The position numbers and the translations under genes are program-made. Source: Symsagittifera roscoffensis (taxonomy: Eukaryota > Xenacoelomorpha > Acoela > Convolutidae). Taken from it: DNA of 64,000 nucleotides. Below the pieces are notes generated by a model, which saw nothing but the letters and a program-made list of their open reading frames with translations, did not search any database and was not told the origin of the DNA. The stretch is from positions 41,689,649 to 41,753,648 of the forward strand of contig NC_087068.1 of assembly GCF_963678635.1 (NCBI RefSeq), in the 5' to 3' direction. Positions 32,750 to 44,778 of the stretch are shown in pieces (positions within the stretch are counted from its first letter, which is position 1; each line of letters begins with the position of its first letter).

Positions 32750-33604
32750 GAGTTTGACCGTCCCTGTGGGACCAAATTTTGAGTTTTATAGTTCCTTTTT
32801 AGTCCCTATGGGATTTCATTTCCTCTCCTTTTTTTTCTGCTTTTTGTCTCTTCCTTGTTTCTGTTCCTCTGCCTCCGCGCTCGTTTTTGTGATAGGTATA
32901 TTCTTAGTTTTCGTCAATGGCGCTGTTGGGCCTCTTCCTCCTCGTGGACCTTCTCGTGCTCTTCTGTGGTTTTCGTCTCCTCTTGTCTTTGTCATTGGCT
33001 AGTACGGTCTTCTTTGGGCTATCAGAAGACAAGATCACGTCTATAACGCTGATGTTGTTGCTGTCATTTTTCTTTGGTTTTATCGTCTCAAAAAAATTTA
33101 TGCAAGCCACAAATTCTGACGAAACTTTTGCAAAACCCATTTCGTGTATGAGGCTCTTGATACTCGTATTACTTGTGGTGCCATTGATTTGCTTATCTGA
33201 AGATGCAATTGAAAAGTTCCGAGGCGAGTCGATGGTATTGATTGGGATTGGGTTACCCAAGGCTGTGGTTAGTGTGGCCCGTCGTGCTCTTGTGGATTTT
33301 CTTGTTGGTTCTGCGGTTGTTGCGGGCTATGGTGGTGTTGTTTTTTGTCCTGTATTTTGGAAGAAGGTTCTCTGTTCTCCCAGCCTGTGGAAGACTATCC
33401 GTCGCATGACGGAGGGTCTGTTTCCTTGTCCTTTTTGTCAGCAATTTTAAATTTTATGCCTCTGGCCTGTCTGGGGTTTGATTTTCCGCACGTTTGTTTG
33501 CCAGTTTTTGGCTTTGCTTTTCTTTCCATCTATCTCTGTTACCGCGTCTTTCCTGGCTTGTTGTTCCTTTCGGGACAGTTTCTTCGGCAGTCCTGCCTTC
33601 TCAT

Positions 33605-33782
33605 CCTCCCAGAAAATTTCATGCTTTGCGCGTTTGATTGCTCGATGTCTAAAAAAACGCAATAATGCACATGTACGCCACATCCGGTTACCTGTATGGA
33701 CCTGATAGCAGAACAGGTCCATGCTTGCGTTTTTTAGATATCGAGCAGTCAAACGCGCCAAAGCATGAAATGTTCCGGGAGG
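33605..33782. repeat. Foldback: 58-bp inverted repeat with 62-bp spacer
   Basis: 33,605-33,662 and 33,725-33,782 are near-perfect inverted copies with a few mismatches. The spacer holds a second small inverted pair (GGACCTG / CAGGTCC). RNA would form a long hairpin. It could be a small foldback element inserted in the decayed gypsy copy. Confidence 0.8.
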
Positions 33783-34769
33783 ATGGACCTGTACGTCTGC
33801 TTTGTACGCCACATAATCGCTTAGCCGTGAAGATCTGCACGATCCATATATTTTTGGGTTTGGTACGAATGCGAAGCCGCAGTTGCTCAGTAATTAAGGT
33901 TGTTTTCCCTTAGTTTGTACTCAAGCTATGTGCGGTGTATATACTGAGATTCTACCATCAATTCTTTTTTCACTTCTGCTCAAATGTTTTGGGATCTTTA
34001 ACTTTTGTTGCGAGACGGACCGTCTTTCTAGCTGCCTGTTGTATATGTTTTTTGATGTTAGTGTCCATTTGTTTTTGTGTTCCTTTGTTTCTTAGATTTA
34101 AATCTTCCCTTTCCTTAGCTAGTGAATGATTTGTTCTTACACCTAGGCTACTTTTTGTAGAGAATTCTTGTCCTTCAGGGTCATATATGATGGTTTCGAA
34201 TGGTTTTTTTGGGCCATCGTGTTATCTTCCCATCTATTTCAGAACAGCATTCAAGGTCGTGCATGATTTCCGGCTGGAGAGGAGGATACATCAAGCTTTT
34301 CCGATGTAAAAGTTTTGCGTTTTCCCAGTTTTGCGTTTTCCAAGTTTTGCGTTTTCCCAGTTTAGGCTATCTGGTGAACTAGTTGTTGCTATGTTAGATA
34401 ATTTTTGGTATTCTTACGGTTTTCTTGTTCGGGAATAATTCTCCTGCGTCTTGGATGTTTTGTGGCGGGCGTGTTGTTTTGAATGGGTCATTCAGCGCTT
34501 TTATGTGGTCGTCATTGTTTTGCTGTGTCAGCGGTGGTCAGACAGGCTTTCTTCTCGGTCTGACTCTCATTTCCACACTATCTCAGGGTTTCGTGCTCGA
34601 GGAGTTGTGTTGTGTGGTTTTGAGGGAAGCGCTTTCAGGAAGAGATATTTTTTGTAGCCTTCAGTCTCGTTGAGTCATTTAGTTTTCTCAATTTTTATGT
34701 CACAGTTATTATGTGATCAATTTAGGCAAACGTGTTTTCACATTTTGTGATTATAAGATCGTTAGCTTT

Positions 34770-35249
34770 TCAAAATTCGGCTGGCATATCCGTAAGGCCA
34801 TAAAATCCCGTCTGGAACTGGTATTTTCTTTTAGTTTTACCACCTATCAAGCTGTAGTTGCAAGGTATTCTTGTTTCGTTAACCAGCTGGTTTTTTGAAT
34901 ATGCGTAGGGTAAATCAAGTGTCGAGAAAATAGTTTTCTGTTTTTCTTCCGTCTTAATGGTTTGTGCGATATTGTCCAACAACAGTTTGATATTGGGTAT
35001 TTGAAATTAATTTTTGGGTATGGCTTTTAATTTTTAGGAATCTAATGCTAGTTTCACGGTCTGATCCTTCTTGATCGTTATGACAATTGGGCTGTTGAAT
35101 TGCTTGTCTGAACATTTATTTGGACTTTTGATGGGTTCTTGATTTAATAATTTGTATATTACTGTTTCTACTCGTTCTTGTAGAAAAATGGTTACTCGTC
35201 GTCCTTTCTGTTGGATTGATTTGCTGTCTTTTACAAATCGAGTTCGCAT
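34770..35249 (-). pseudogene. Decayed gypsy reverse transcriptase
   Basis: 35,034-35,249 encodes RT fingers (SPIVITIKKDQTVKLALDS) and 34,770-34,982 encodes the palm start (FSTLDLPYAYS then a TGFYGLTDMPAEF-type segment). About 45 bp between them are out of frame or lost. The catalytic YxDD box is not recovered downstream. Confidence 0.85.
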
Positions 35250-35379
35250 TACGTGGTTTTTTTTATTTTCCGATTCGCACGCAGAGTTATTTAAGTTCTC
35301 CTTAACCCAGTTGTGTATTTCTTCGTATTTCGTCTCATGCTTCTTCTTTTGCTTGTATGTTTAGAATCTGGTTGTGTTT

Positions 35380-35690
35380 TGGTTTGTCTTTTATAAATTT
35401 GATGCCGATTTTAGGTGAAAGATTCCGCTCGATGATATTTCCTTTTTCGATTGTCCACAATAATGAACGGTGCTGATTGGACGGTCAATCCTCCGCATTC
35501 CACCGCAATTATAAGGCGTGCTTTTGGAACAATACTTTTTCCGCTATAACAAGCAAAGTTTCGGGCGGTATCCAACGGCGGGATGTGTTTGAATATCGCT
35601 GAGCAGTCGTTTCCTGCCGTTTTCTCATTGAAAAAACGACATTGGGCTTCCTGAGTCAGCTATTGCAAATAGATTTTCTGATTTTGTTTC
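35380..35690 (-). pseudogene. Decayed gypsy protease
   Basis: Minus-strand translation shows an aspartic protease remnant with ADSGSPMSF (active site D-S-G) near 35,645-35,670 and a later VPKARLIIAVECGG stretch. A frame break lies near the active site. Confidence 0.65.
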
Positions 35691-35723
35691 TGTTTTTACA
35701 ATTTGACCTTTTGAGTCTTCTTC

Positions 35724-36110
35724 TTATATGCTTATTGAGTTTCGTATTTCAAACGCTTCTGAAATCGTCGAAACGGTAAAAGTGTCCTGTGGGATTTCCT
35801 CGCTGCCTTTTGATGACCTAAATTCGGCATACGCCGCTGGATCGTTGTTTTCTTCGATATCAATGGAGTCTACCTCTTTGTCTTCCTGTTGATTTTTGCT
35901 TTTCTCCTGCATGTAATTGACGCTTGTTGATCTGCATACTTTTGCAAAATGCCCGCGTTTAGCGCATTTTGTCTAGATTTTGTCTTTTGCTGGGCATGAC
36001 TGTAATTTTTTTTGTCCAATTTGCCTGCCGCATTTATAACACGATTTTTCTTGTCCATCTATTGATCGCGTGTTATAATTTCCCCGTGGAAAATTGTGTT
36101 GTCCTCGCAG
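35724..36110 (-). pseudogene. Decayed gypsy nucleocapsid with zinc fingers
   Basis: CYKCGRQIGQKKLQSCPAK followed, after one in-frame stop, by TKCAKRGHFAKVC gives the two-finger pattern common in this gypsy lineage. A Gln/Glu/Asp-rich linker follows toward the protease. Confidence 0.75.
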
Positions 36111-36299
36111 AGTTGCCCGGCGCTTTTGGTTGTTTTGATATCTGCGTGTGCTGCAACCTTTTCGGCGTGGTTGAATTTTCCCCACAAGTTCCTGTTTGAG
36201 TGTTGCTCTTGAGGTTGCTGGTGTTCCAAACTGATTTGCTTTAATTGCTTTACTAATTACTATACCATTCTTTCTCCTGATTGCATATTAGTACGCATC

Positions 36300-37060
36300 C
36301 TGCGGGTATCTTGTTTCTGCCAACAGTTCTCCTGCAATTTTCTCATTTGATAGGAGGGCTGTGAATTTTTCGCAAACCCATTCATCCTCTCAATCACCAC
36401 AGTCGGCTTGTGAGGCCAACTCTACCTAGTCCGCCTGGAAATGTTCCAGCGTCTCGTTTTTGTGTTGCTTCTGACAAATGAAATTGTATTGTTCTAAAGC
36501 TATAATTCTTGTGATTACGAAGATATCTTCCAGGATTCGCATGATTTTTTTTTGTATTTGACGTCTGAATGTCGGAGCTTGGTCCCTTCTGTTGCAATTG
36601 TCCTTGCCCCTCTGCTCCCTGGAATAAAAAATAAAGCTTCTTAAATCGGCGTTTGCGTCATCCCAGGGTACGTGGTTGCAAAGCACGCCCCTGTCTCTGG
36701 TTTTGATCACGTTGTTTTCCCAAGTTAGTTCTGTCTCTTGGTTTCTGAAATCTCTATTACGCTTTTGTGCTTCTGTTTTTCCATGGATTTCAATTTCGTA
36801 AGTCGGTTCGGTTGGTTCTAACACTCCAGGTTTTGATCTTAGTAAAATTAACACCTCTATCCCGTCTTTGGCAAACACAGCCATTTCCATTATAGCTGCC
36901 CACTTTGACCATTCCAGTGGTAGTTCTACTGATGCCTTCTGTCAAAACGGTGGATACTCAGCAGATTCTTCGATCTTGCTGACTTCGCCAAGTCATACCA
37001 TAACTCTTGATTCATGCCAGTCCGGCCGGATGACAACTGGCACTTCGGAGCATTTCTTGA
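36300..37060 (-). pseudogene. Decayed gypsy Gag
   Basis: Frames 36,426-36,890 and 36,394-36,597 together show a Gag capsid remnant: GAEGQGQLQQ type segment, then MRILEDIFVITRIIALEQYNF (in two frames), then a helix ending LVELASQADCGD-like. At least three frameshifts. Confidence 0.7.
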
Positions 37061-37100
37061 ATCTCTGATTCGCTAAGTTCTGCTGTCTATTGCAAAGCCA

Positions 37101-37829
37101 GTCTATGATCATCAATGTCTTTTCAAAAAAAGAGGTTTAATTACGCTTATAAGTTACCGTTTTTTTTGGAAAGTGTTGTGATATCTAGAGAGCGATTTAC
37201 ATCAATTGCATTTTGTGAAAAACAACTTAAATAAATTTTTGATGCTGCTTCTAAATTTGGTCGTCAAAAAAATTGTCGAGCGCTGCATGTAAATTATTAA
37301 GTTTTGCTTAATGATATAACAATCCCCCTACAACGCTGCACAGTGTTAAGGATACTATCAAGGTCTCTTTCCATGGTCCTATTTAAAATATTGCGCGGTT
37401 CCGCTAGAAAATTGCACTACAAATGAGTTTAATTTACTGTTAATAAAATTCAGTTTGCTACCAAAAAGCTCAAGTTTGGCGTGGTTATAATGGGTCTATT
37501 GTCAAGGAATCCAAAGCTTATGCGATTAGCTCTGAATGGGATCAGCTAAAATTGAAAATTCTTTATTTTTGAAGCCGGTTCTGCAAAAAGATTTCTGATG
37601 CAAAACATTTTATGCAATAAATAATAATGGTTTAGAATAAAAACTGCTGTGACAGGCTAAACACGTTTGTCAAGAAAAAAACTTCAGAGTTGTGTTTTAA
37701 AATAAACAGTCCATAAAGCAAAGTGTGGTGCACGTTTTATTCATTGCTATTCGTGACTATTAAAAACAATTAACGAGTCGAGACTGATTTAAACGACTTG
37801 ATAAAGATTTATCATTACAATCTGGCAAG
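37101..37829. other. Intergenic, upstream of cupin-like gene
   Basis: AT-rich; no ORF. The last ~100 bp before the ATG at 37,830 is likely 5' UTR or promoter of the gene on the plus strand, but no TATA or initiator is clear. Confidence 0.4.
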
Positions 37830-38260
37830 ATGATTATTCGCGAAAGTGATAAATTACCAACGGTAGAGCTGCCAAGCTCTGAACTACAGGGAAAACATCT
37901 AATGCAGCATCCTTATGATGACATGCAATTCGGTGCCTATTACGTTACTATAGAGGCCGGAAAAGAGATTTCCCTGAAAGGAAATGTCCACAAAACACCA
38001 ATTGAAGAAATTAAATATTCACATGGTTACTTTTGCATGGACGGTGTTTTAACTGCGTCCAGTGTGACCGACAAAAATAGTACAATGGGTCCATACATTT
38101 TGAAAGAGGGATCATTTCACATGTTCCCGCATTCTGTCACGCTTGTTTGCAATGTTGAGAAGAAAACTACTTTGATTGTGATTTATGTGCCCGAAAAAGA
38201 CGGGTCTCCTGCTGAAAATGTGATTTCAGGGGCACTTTCCGATCTTCAGAAGAGCAAAAG
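37830..38260 (+). CDS. Cupin-like protein, perhaps ectoine-synthase-like (exon 1)
   Basis: ATG-initiated exon of 431 bp (143 codons and 2 bases) up to a possible donor AAAAG|GTTTGC at 38,260/38,261. The frame runs on to TAG at 38,357, but the added 32 residues are Phe-rich and look like intron. The start MIIRESDKLP, a Glu in PIEEIKYSHGYF, and GPYILKEGSFHMFPHS followed by a beta-rich LVCN...LIVIYVPEKDG fit a small single-domain cupin. Length and layout resemble ectoine synthase (EctC), which makes the osmolyte ectoine; metal ligands cannot be confirmed by eye. It is the only intact host-like exon between the two gypsy/copia blocks. The 3' exon was not found. Confidence 0.55.
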
Positions 38261-38360
38261 GTTTGCATTTTCATTAAACAAATCAGCTTTCGCGCTGTTT
38301 TCTCTTAATTTTCTCTTTTTCCATGAAACTCATCAGTTTTTTTCATTTGTAAACTAGGAT

Positions 38361-38640
38361 GTTCTCGCTATTTTGACCAAATTTTCTGGACCGCAGGCGT
38401 GCTTGAAAAATTTTCGGAACATTCGACCAAAAATCGCGTTTTTTGGCGCGTGCTGCCTTTTAAAATTAGTGTATTGGCGCTAGAGGCGCCGTTAGAAAAC
38501 ATTTACGTTCTGTCAGCCAAAAATGTAGATCTCAAGATAGTAGAGAGGAAAACCTTTTGGTGGGCAGGGGGTCGAATCCCTGAAAGAAAAAGAACGTCCT
38601 GTCCCCCCCCCCCCCCCCCCCCCCCCCCAAATCCTCCGGA
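38361..38640. repeat. Dispersed repeat copy with poly-C tract
   Basis: Shares words such as TTTTGACCAAATTTTCTG and CGCGTTTTTTGGCG with copies near 56.3, 56.9 and 63.3 kb. It ends in a C run at about 38,602-38,628. The Pro-rich short frame across it is only this C run. Confidence 0.55.
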
Positions 38641-40409
38641 GTCTGCAAACGAGCATATTAAACGAAAGTTCTCTGTGTACGTTTGCAATTACACCGTGTC
38701 ATCAAGTCTATTAATATTTTTTCTGTAAGCAGCTAGTAAAAACAGAATCAGTTCTTCATATCTTTCATTTGTTTTAAAGTTCTCAGCTGATTTTTATGAG
38801 TGCAAGAACTTGATGGGTGTATCACTCTAAACTGATACTTATCATGCAGCAAAATCTAAACTCGTAAAACAAGACTAATTCAGCAAAAAATGCCCTCAAA
38901 TGTTTCGGATATAGAATACTTTTGAAATTCTCAAAAAACGAGACAATTTAGCTCGCTGCTCACGATATGTTTTCATTACAAAAAAAAGAGAAAATTTTGC
39001 TTGATTTAATGATAGCTCCGAATTGGCGAAGCTTACAAACAATAATCACAAAGGAAAAGTTGTATTATTTTGAACACAGAAAATCAAAAGCTCCGACATT
39101 AACAGCTGGTAATAAGTGCTGTCAAATTTTGTTTGAAAAAAAGCAACCGCAGCACAAAAGTTTGCTTTTTCTGTGAAAAAAAAAATAACATGCAAAAGAT
39201 GTTCTTTGTTTTTTCAAAATTTATTTTTTTCAAAGTTCCTTTATTTTACGTTATTTCACCACTATTTTCTTTCCCAAATATCTTATTACCCTATAGCAAG
39301 GTCCCACTCTGCATTCAAACCCAAGTTTAGTTCCCATAAATCCAATATACTTTTTTCAATTTAATAACCATAGTAGGTGTCAACAAAAAATAAAGCTAGA
39401 TGGCAGTTTAAGAGTTTTTATAGATTTAAAACAAAAATACAACAGTTTAAATTAATAAAAATCCAAATTTCAAAATGGTTCTTACAGGCCGCAGAGTTTC
39501 TTAAAATAGTTTTGTTTCAAGTGAACAATGGGCGCTGCTTGCGATTGATGGTGATTGAAGAATCGCACCTTTTTTGCAATTTGTTTTGTTTTGAAGCTTA
39601 TTGAGGTTACTGCGATCACCAATTGTGAGACCGAGTTTGTTTTCCTTGCAAAATTAGGAGCTGCAAAAATTTTTCATACGGTATCACAGTAAAAAAAAAC
39701 AGTTTTCTTTTTTTTTATTGCTAAAGCGCTAAAACTTTTAAAAAGCAATGCTCAAAATGAGGAAGTTATATCTATCATCACTTTTTGTTTTTTTTTTTGC
39801 AATGATAAAAATGCTTGCAATACGGCAACAAAGTGATTTGACCTGCTGTTCTTGTTCATATTTCTTGCCTTGATAAATTCTATCATTTGATTAGCTTTCC
39901 ATAACTTGAATGATATCAGCGGGGGCCTACGAAATTAAAAGACAATCAAATTAGAAGACCGTAAAAACGGAAATTAGATGATAAGTTTTTTGTTATTTTA
40001 GACGATTAGGAACTGGGCTAGCAATGTTTTTTGTTTAGAATGATTTTACACAAAAACAAAAAAGAGTATATGAGACAAAACATTAAATCAAAAAAGTAAA
40101 TAACACTGCATAAGTTATAGTAAAAGACAGTATTTACTCAACGAAAAGTAAATTAAGTCTATAATCAAATTTCACACAATTTGTACCCAAGTATCCTCTA
40201 AATTTCGTTATTTTCTGGTCGTCTATTTTCCTTGTCTGATTTCCTAAACCCTATATCAGCTATAAGAGAAGTAATTTTTTAACAGCCACCAAAATTTATA
40301 TAATCCAATCTTCTAACCTAAAAAGTGTAACCAATGATTGAAGTGTCAAAGACAATTTGTTAGTTTCTACAGCAAATATAAAGCTGATTCGAACGTTTTT
40401 TACTCTAAC
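38641..40409. other. AT-rich DNA with no supported gene
   Basis: Short frames below 80 codons, A and T runs; nothing recognised up to the copia LTR. Confidence 0.5.
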
Positions 40410-40580
40410 TGTTGAAGAACGTTCTCTGAAGTAAAACAACTGGATACGAATTGGTTAATTTGTCTAATGTTCTCTTAACTTTTATCCTGTTTCAGTTAAG
40501 CTTTATGACGTCAAAGACGTCTCAACAAAATGGCCTTTTGCACTGAAGATCATTCTATCATACACAATATATATCACACA
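40410..40580 (-). repeat. 3' LTR of copia element
   Basis: 171 bp, from TGTGTGATAT to CAACA in element direction, aligned to 48,405-48,580. Contains a CRE-type palindrome TGACGTCA at 40,506-40,513, kept in both LTRs. Confidence 0.9.
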
Positions 40581-40588
40581 TTCCCCCC
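40581..40588 (-). other. Polypurine tract of copia element
   Basis: GGGGGGAA on the minus strand directly before the 3' LTR; primes plus-strand DNA synthesis. Confidence 0.8.
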
Positions 40589-40699
40589 GCGTACAAATAG
40601 ACGTAACCAATATAATCCACTCTTTCAAACTTTTCATATAACTCAAACTAACACTTTGTTAATTAAAATTTATCACCACTAACTTAGGGCATTGCTTTT

Positions 40700-41250
40700 G
40701 CTCTATAGGCGATAAGTCGCCATTATCATATTTTTCGTCTAACTCTTTATCACCAAATATGTTGTTATGAAATGGTTGTCTTCAAAGATGTTTTATGAAG
40801 TCGTCTGATTGCCTTTGACTTCCAGTGGATTGTTGGCACTTTTTCCGAGTCTTTTTCTCGTATAATCCCCACTTGGCCCATTGTTGATCTATGTCTTTGA
40901 TTCGCATCTCCCTAGAACTCCATCTGCGAATACCCAGTTAATTTTCTAAACTTTATTGACTTACTCGGCCGCCTTTTGAAGGATCGAACTACGTTATTAA
41001 GTGCTCTGATCACCCCCATGTTGGTCTAGTATTCAACAGACTTAGAGCGTCATTCAGTCCTTAGAGCGTCATGAATCTGGCCTGATAAAAGTAGTCTTCT
41101 ATTGCTGCTTCCCAATTAACGATCTCGCCATCGCCACCATTCCATCTCCTTTGGCCATTTGATTGTCCGCTGCTGGCAAATTGCCAATCTCCTGGATGGC
41201 CATCACATCGTGCAACACTGGTTTAACTTCTATGTGTCACTATACGTCGC
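40700..41250 (-). pseudogene. Probable degraded copia RNase H region
   Basis: Located where RNase H should lie, between RT and the 3' LTR. Short minus-strand pieces such as NGGDGEIVNWEAAIEDYF are readable, but no full set of catalytic residues. Confidence 0.35.
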
Positions 41251-41900
41251 GACACTGAGTCCTAGGAAGTCAAAGTTCTGTGTTTTAATGGTGCCACGTT
41301 TTAAGCCTTTTAATGCTCCTTGCACTCGATTCTCAAATTATGTTGTTCCCCCAAACAGAATGTCGTCTACATGTACAATTAGTAGCCCAATACACTGTCC
41401 GTTGTCTGTTATCGAGTAAAATAGGCAATGCTGTGTCATGCGTTCTTAAATTTGTTGCGTGTACAGTTGATTCATCAGAGTTTGATACCACTCGTAAGCT
41501 GAATTGCTCAATCCATATGCGGCAACGAACAGTTTCCACCATTGCGTTTTTGATATCTGCGCCTCGACTGGTGCACATATACATAGCGTTTCAATTTTTG
41601 TGAAATGGCGGAAGGCATTTCTGGTGTCACTCGTCACTGGTTCCCAGTTATGTGACTTTATGATGCATAGTACAAAAATACAGGCCGCTTTGATGCAGTA
41701 GGGGCAAAGTTCTCTAGTGACAAAATCTTCACTTCTTGGTCTCCCCGCACAGCTAATATCAATTTCAGCTCCTTCGTACCGTCAGTGGCCACTTTCTACG
41801 TGTCTAACCCTACTATTCCTCAGAATTCGTTTGCCCAGATTTCCAGCCACATGGTTGCTAACCAACTCGACCACTTTGAACATGTTCCAAGCCCCTCTCG
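41250..41900 (-). pseudogene. Copia reverse transcriptase (broken)
   Basis: In minus-strand order: a KARLVARG-like segment near 41,720-41,800, then TSDTRNAFRHF (first catalytic Asp), then AAYGLSNSAYEWYQTL, then LLIVHVDDILFGGTT with the catalytic VDD box at about 41,355-41,390. Frames change at least twice between these motifs. Confidence 0.85.
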
Positions 41901-42099
41901 TCTTGACATTGAGAAATTGTCTCGATTGTCCTTCTATTTTAGTACTCCCACAATTTCTCTATGCTGGATCAAGTTCGGCAGTGACGAAAGTATTGGATAT
42001 CCAAGTCTAGTCATCAGTTTATTTCGTCGTTTGGTTCTTTAATTAATCGCCACTGTGCCTGGCGTGTCGTTGACAAATTCTAGGTCGTGAATCAGTGAT

Positions 42100-43400
42100 T
42101 CATTGGAGGTTCATCCGCCGTTTGTATTCTATTCCAATTTTCTGGCTGCTGCTGATTGAGCCTCGAAATCAGTCACTCTTATTTGGGTTGACGACGTCTC
42201 GCTTCTGTGCCAGTTCTCTTCGATTTTCATTTCTTGGTTGCCCGTTCGTTCAATTAATTTTTTTCTTTGTTCTCGTCCTCCGTAATCATTGTTGGTGTCA
42301 AAGTTAGTTCTGCTGCACTCCTTCCACTTCGTTCTCCTTCAGGGAACGCATTCCCTTCATTCTCCATCTACCAACTAATCGTCTCTCGTTCCTCCGTTTC
42401 ATCCTCTTCAGTCTCACCTCTCATGTCTTCTTCTCGAAATCGTACCACTCTTGGTACGCTTAGGATACGTTCTGATCCTGTTGGGGCGTACTGTCACTTA
42501 TCTTGAGTCCCTCCTTCTGTCATCTTTCTTCCTTTTCTTCCTTCCTTCGTCTGAGCTCTCTTGCTTTTCAGTTTTTGACCTTTTTCTCGGTGGATTTCCC
42601 GAATCGCCCCCATGGTCCCACTTTTCCGAATGACACTCTCCTCCTTTTCAGCTCTACTTCTGTCATCTGTTCGTTCTCCTGTGGTATCTGGTTTGCAGCG
42701 TCTTGCAGTACTGGTCTAAACTCATATCCGTCTCCATCTTGACTATTTGCAATCACTTCAAATCCCAAAGTCTGATTCTAAATGCTTCCGCAGTCTCTTC
42801 ATTTATTGGTGGGCGGTGTCGTTACAGTAAAAACGTATCTGCTTCTGGCCATTGCCGATTCTTCTCAGTTTCTCTTTCTGTTTCGACCTGTCCTCAAACT
42901 TTTTAGGTTCTGTCTTTCACTCTCTCATTTATTCCGTTTTCGATCTCATTTTCACTCACTGTCCCGTTGCTCGATAAATCACCATAAATCCTGTAAATCC
43001 CTGCAATTAATAACCTCCGTAAATAAAACTATCAAATTTCAGTTCTTTGATAGCTATTTGCAACTATTTACTTTCTTCAAATTTATTTTCATCCGAATTT
43101 AAACCAATTTTCTTTCTTTTCAATTTTTCACGCACTGGCTCGTTTTTAAATACGACTTGATTGTTTTTCAAATTTTTGTGACTTATTTCAACTTGCGCCT
43201 CTTTGTCAGATTTAGCTAATAAATACGGCCTTGAATTTTGTTTATTTTTACTTTGCAATTGAACGATTTTTGTTTTGGTTGAGCTCATTTGTTCGCTCAT
43301 TTGCTCGTCATCTCCCCAATTGGACGCACTCTGTTCAGCCGACAGATTCTGCTTCTTCCTGTCTAGCTGTTCTTCAATACATTTCCCACATGTCATTAGT
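42100..43400 (-). pseudogene. Copia linker between integrase and RT
   Basis: Charged, low-complexity pieces (42,568-42,768 and 43,064-43,396) rich in Lys, Glu, Ser and Asn, as usual between IN and RT in copia. No catalytic motif. Much of the plus strand shows open frames of Ser/Phe-rich shadow sequence. Confidence 0.55.
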
Positions 43401-43796
43401 CCTCAGTTATCTTTATTTCTCTGTTTCCACTTTTTGGTCACATACCCCTATTTTTCTCCAGTTTTCCATAACTTTGTCCCCATCCTTATCTCAATTGTTT
43501 GTTAGTTTCATTCGCAATTAATGAACATGATTTGAGCGTTTACCATGACGAAAAACGAAAATCCGTTTATCCATCGCAATTATTTTTACTGGCACCATCC
43601 AACTAATTTTCTCCCGAATTTTCCGATATTATTCAATTAATTAAGTCCCTAACCTAGTAAATGTGTCAAATCCCGCTCCCTTTTTGAATTTCAATTTTGT
43701 CTCATTATCATTTCCATTTTAACACAATTTTTTGGAGCTTTTTGCATTCCCAGCAAATGTCCTTGTAGAACTCTCATATGAGTCTCATTGGCATTG
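43401..43796 (-). other. Copia internal sequence without readable frame
   Basis: Between linker and integrase array; no frame longer than 50 codons that I can assign. Confidence 0.4.
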
Positions 43797-44028
43797 TCAA
43801 ATCTTGGTGGTAATTCTTTTTCTGAGCCCCCACTTTTTGGATTTGATCCGTAAATTTCTGATAAGGAGAAAGTCCCTTTACATCTAAAAATGATTTTTTT
43901 TGCAAATAGAGCTTGTGCGATGGTTGCTTCTAATGATAACTCCCAGCATTTTTTTTCTCAGTTTTGTCAGCATTCCTTCAATGATACCATTATGTCTCTC
44001 GACTACTCCATTGGAGAAGGGCGCATAA

Positions 44029-44778
44029 CTAGCTGTGGTTGTAATAAGACATCCAAAGTATGATCAAGTCATTTTTGAATTCCCCTCCCAAATCATGTAG
44101 AAAACTTACAGGTATGTCAAACCGCATAGGCCAACCAATTAGAATGTTCTCCATGATTATACCCGGTTTCTTAGATTCTACCACAGTTACAACTGAGTAA
44201 CGCGAAAACTCATCTATCATGTGTAGCAGTGTAACTTTTTGGTCTGTCCAGTCTGCTAGGTCAAATGACAACAAATCGTTAAAGTCTTTACTCCTAGGAG
44301 TCAAAAAATTTCTGATGTTTCCAGTTTCATTACATGCGGTGCAGTTTGCAATTATATTTTCGATTACTTCAACTGTATCTTTGGTTCGTAGGTTGTTATT
44401 CATCTCGAACTCTTCCAAAAACATTTTCATTTTAATTTCACTTGCGTGACCAAACCTAAGATGGATATCTTTGATTATTTTTCTATCAATTTCATCATAA
44501 CAAACTCTTTCCGTACAACAGATCTTCTCTTTTTTAAATCGTTGTTTCATGTGCAGTTTTTGTCTATCTACTTTTACTCTCCATATTCGTTGTCCCACAG
44601 TCAATCGGGTTAGTTTAAATTTTTTTTCTGGGGTCCACATCAGGTTGTTTGGGAGATCTAGGGTGATTTTTAGTTTTTCGGTTGCTTTTATTCCAAATAA
44701 TAGTGGAGTGTCACCATCAATGAATTTCAATTTTAATGTTGTAAAACTTCCCGCTGCCCTAATTGGTAACAACCCCAC
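44029..44778 (-). pseudogene. Copia protease end and integrase, tandem unit 1
   Basis: 249 open codons, the best preserved of the three. Order: protease tail; zinc region with HLRFGHAS and CTAC; integrase core with DLADWTD, MIDEFSRYS and HDLGGEF, where Leu replaces the usual Asn after the second catalytic Asp. The frame ends before the catalytic Glu helix, and what follows is shifted. Confidence 0.82.

Larger units (their letters stand above)
32750..37100 (-). mobile_element. Decayed Ty3/gypsy retrotransposon fragment
   Basis: A minus-strand gag-NC-PR-RT order is readable through many stops and frameshifts (subparts listed separately). The region left of 34,700 has long plus-strand frames that are shadows of a Lys/Arg/Ser-rich minus strand and may be the degraded integrase end. 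LTRs were not found. The base composition (more GC and fewer A-runs) differs from the giant element, so it is a different lineage. Confidence 0.75.

Noticed and set aside
32917-33450. 177-codon hydrophobic plus-strand frame
   Set aside because: Leu/Phe/Val-rich shadow of a Lys/Arg/Ser-rich minus strand in the decayed gypsy fragment; no start context or splice signals.
33447-33812. 121-codon Lys/Arg-rich minus frame
   Set aside because: Spans both arms of a foldback, so its N-terminal part is the reverse of its middle; not a real protein.
38399-38728. 109-codon frame with a run of Pro
   Set aside because: The Pro run is the poly-C tract of a dispersed repeat.
42267-42742. Ser/Leu-rich plus frames at 42-43.5 kb
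   Set aside because: Shadows of the Glu/Lys-rich copia linker on the minus strand.
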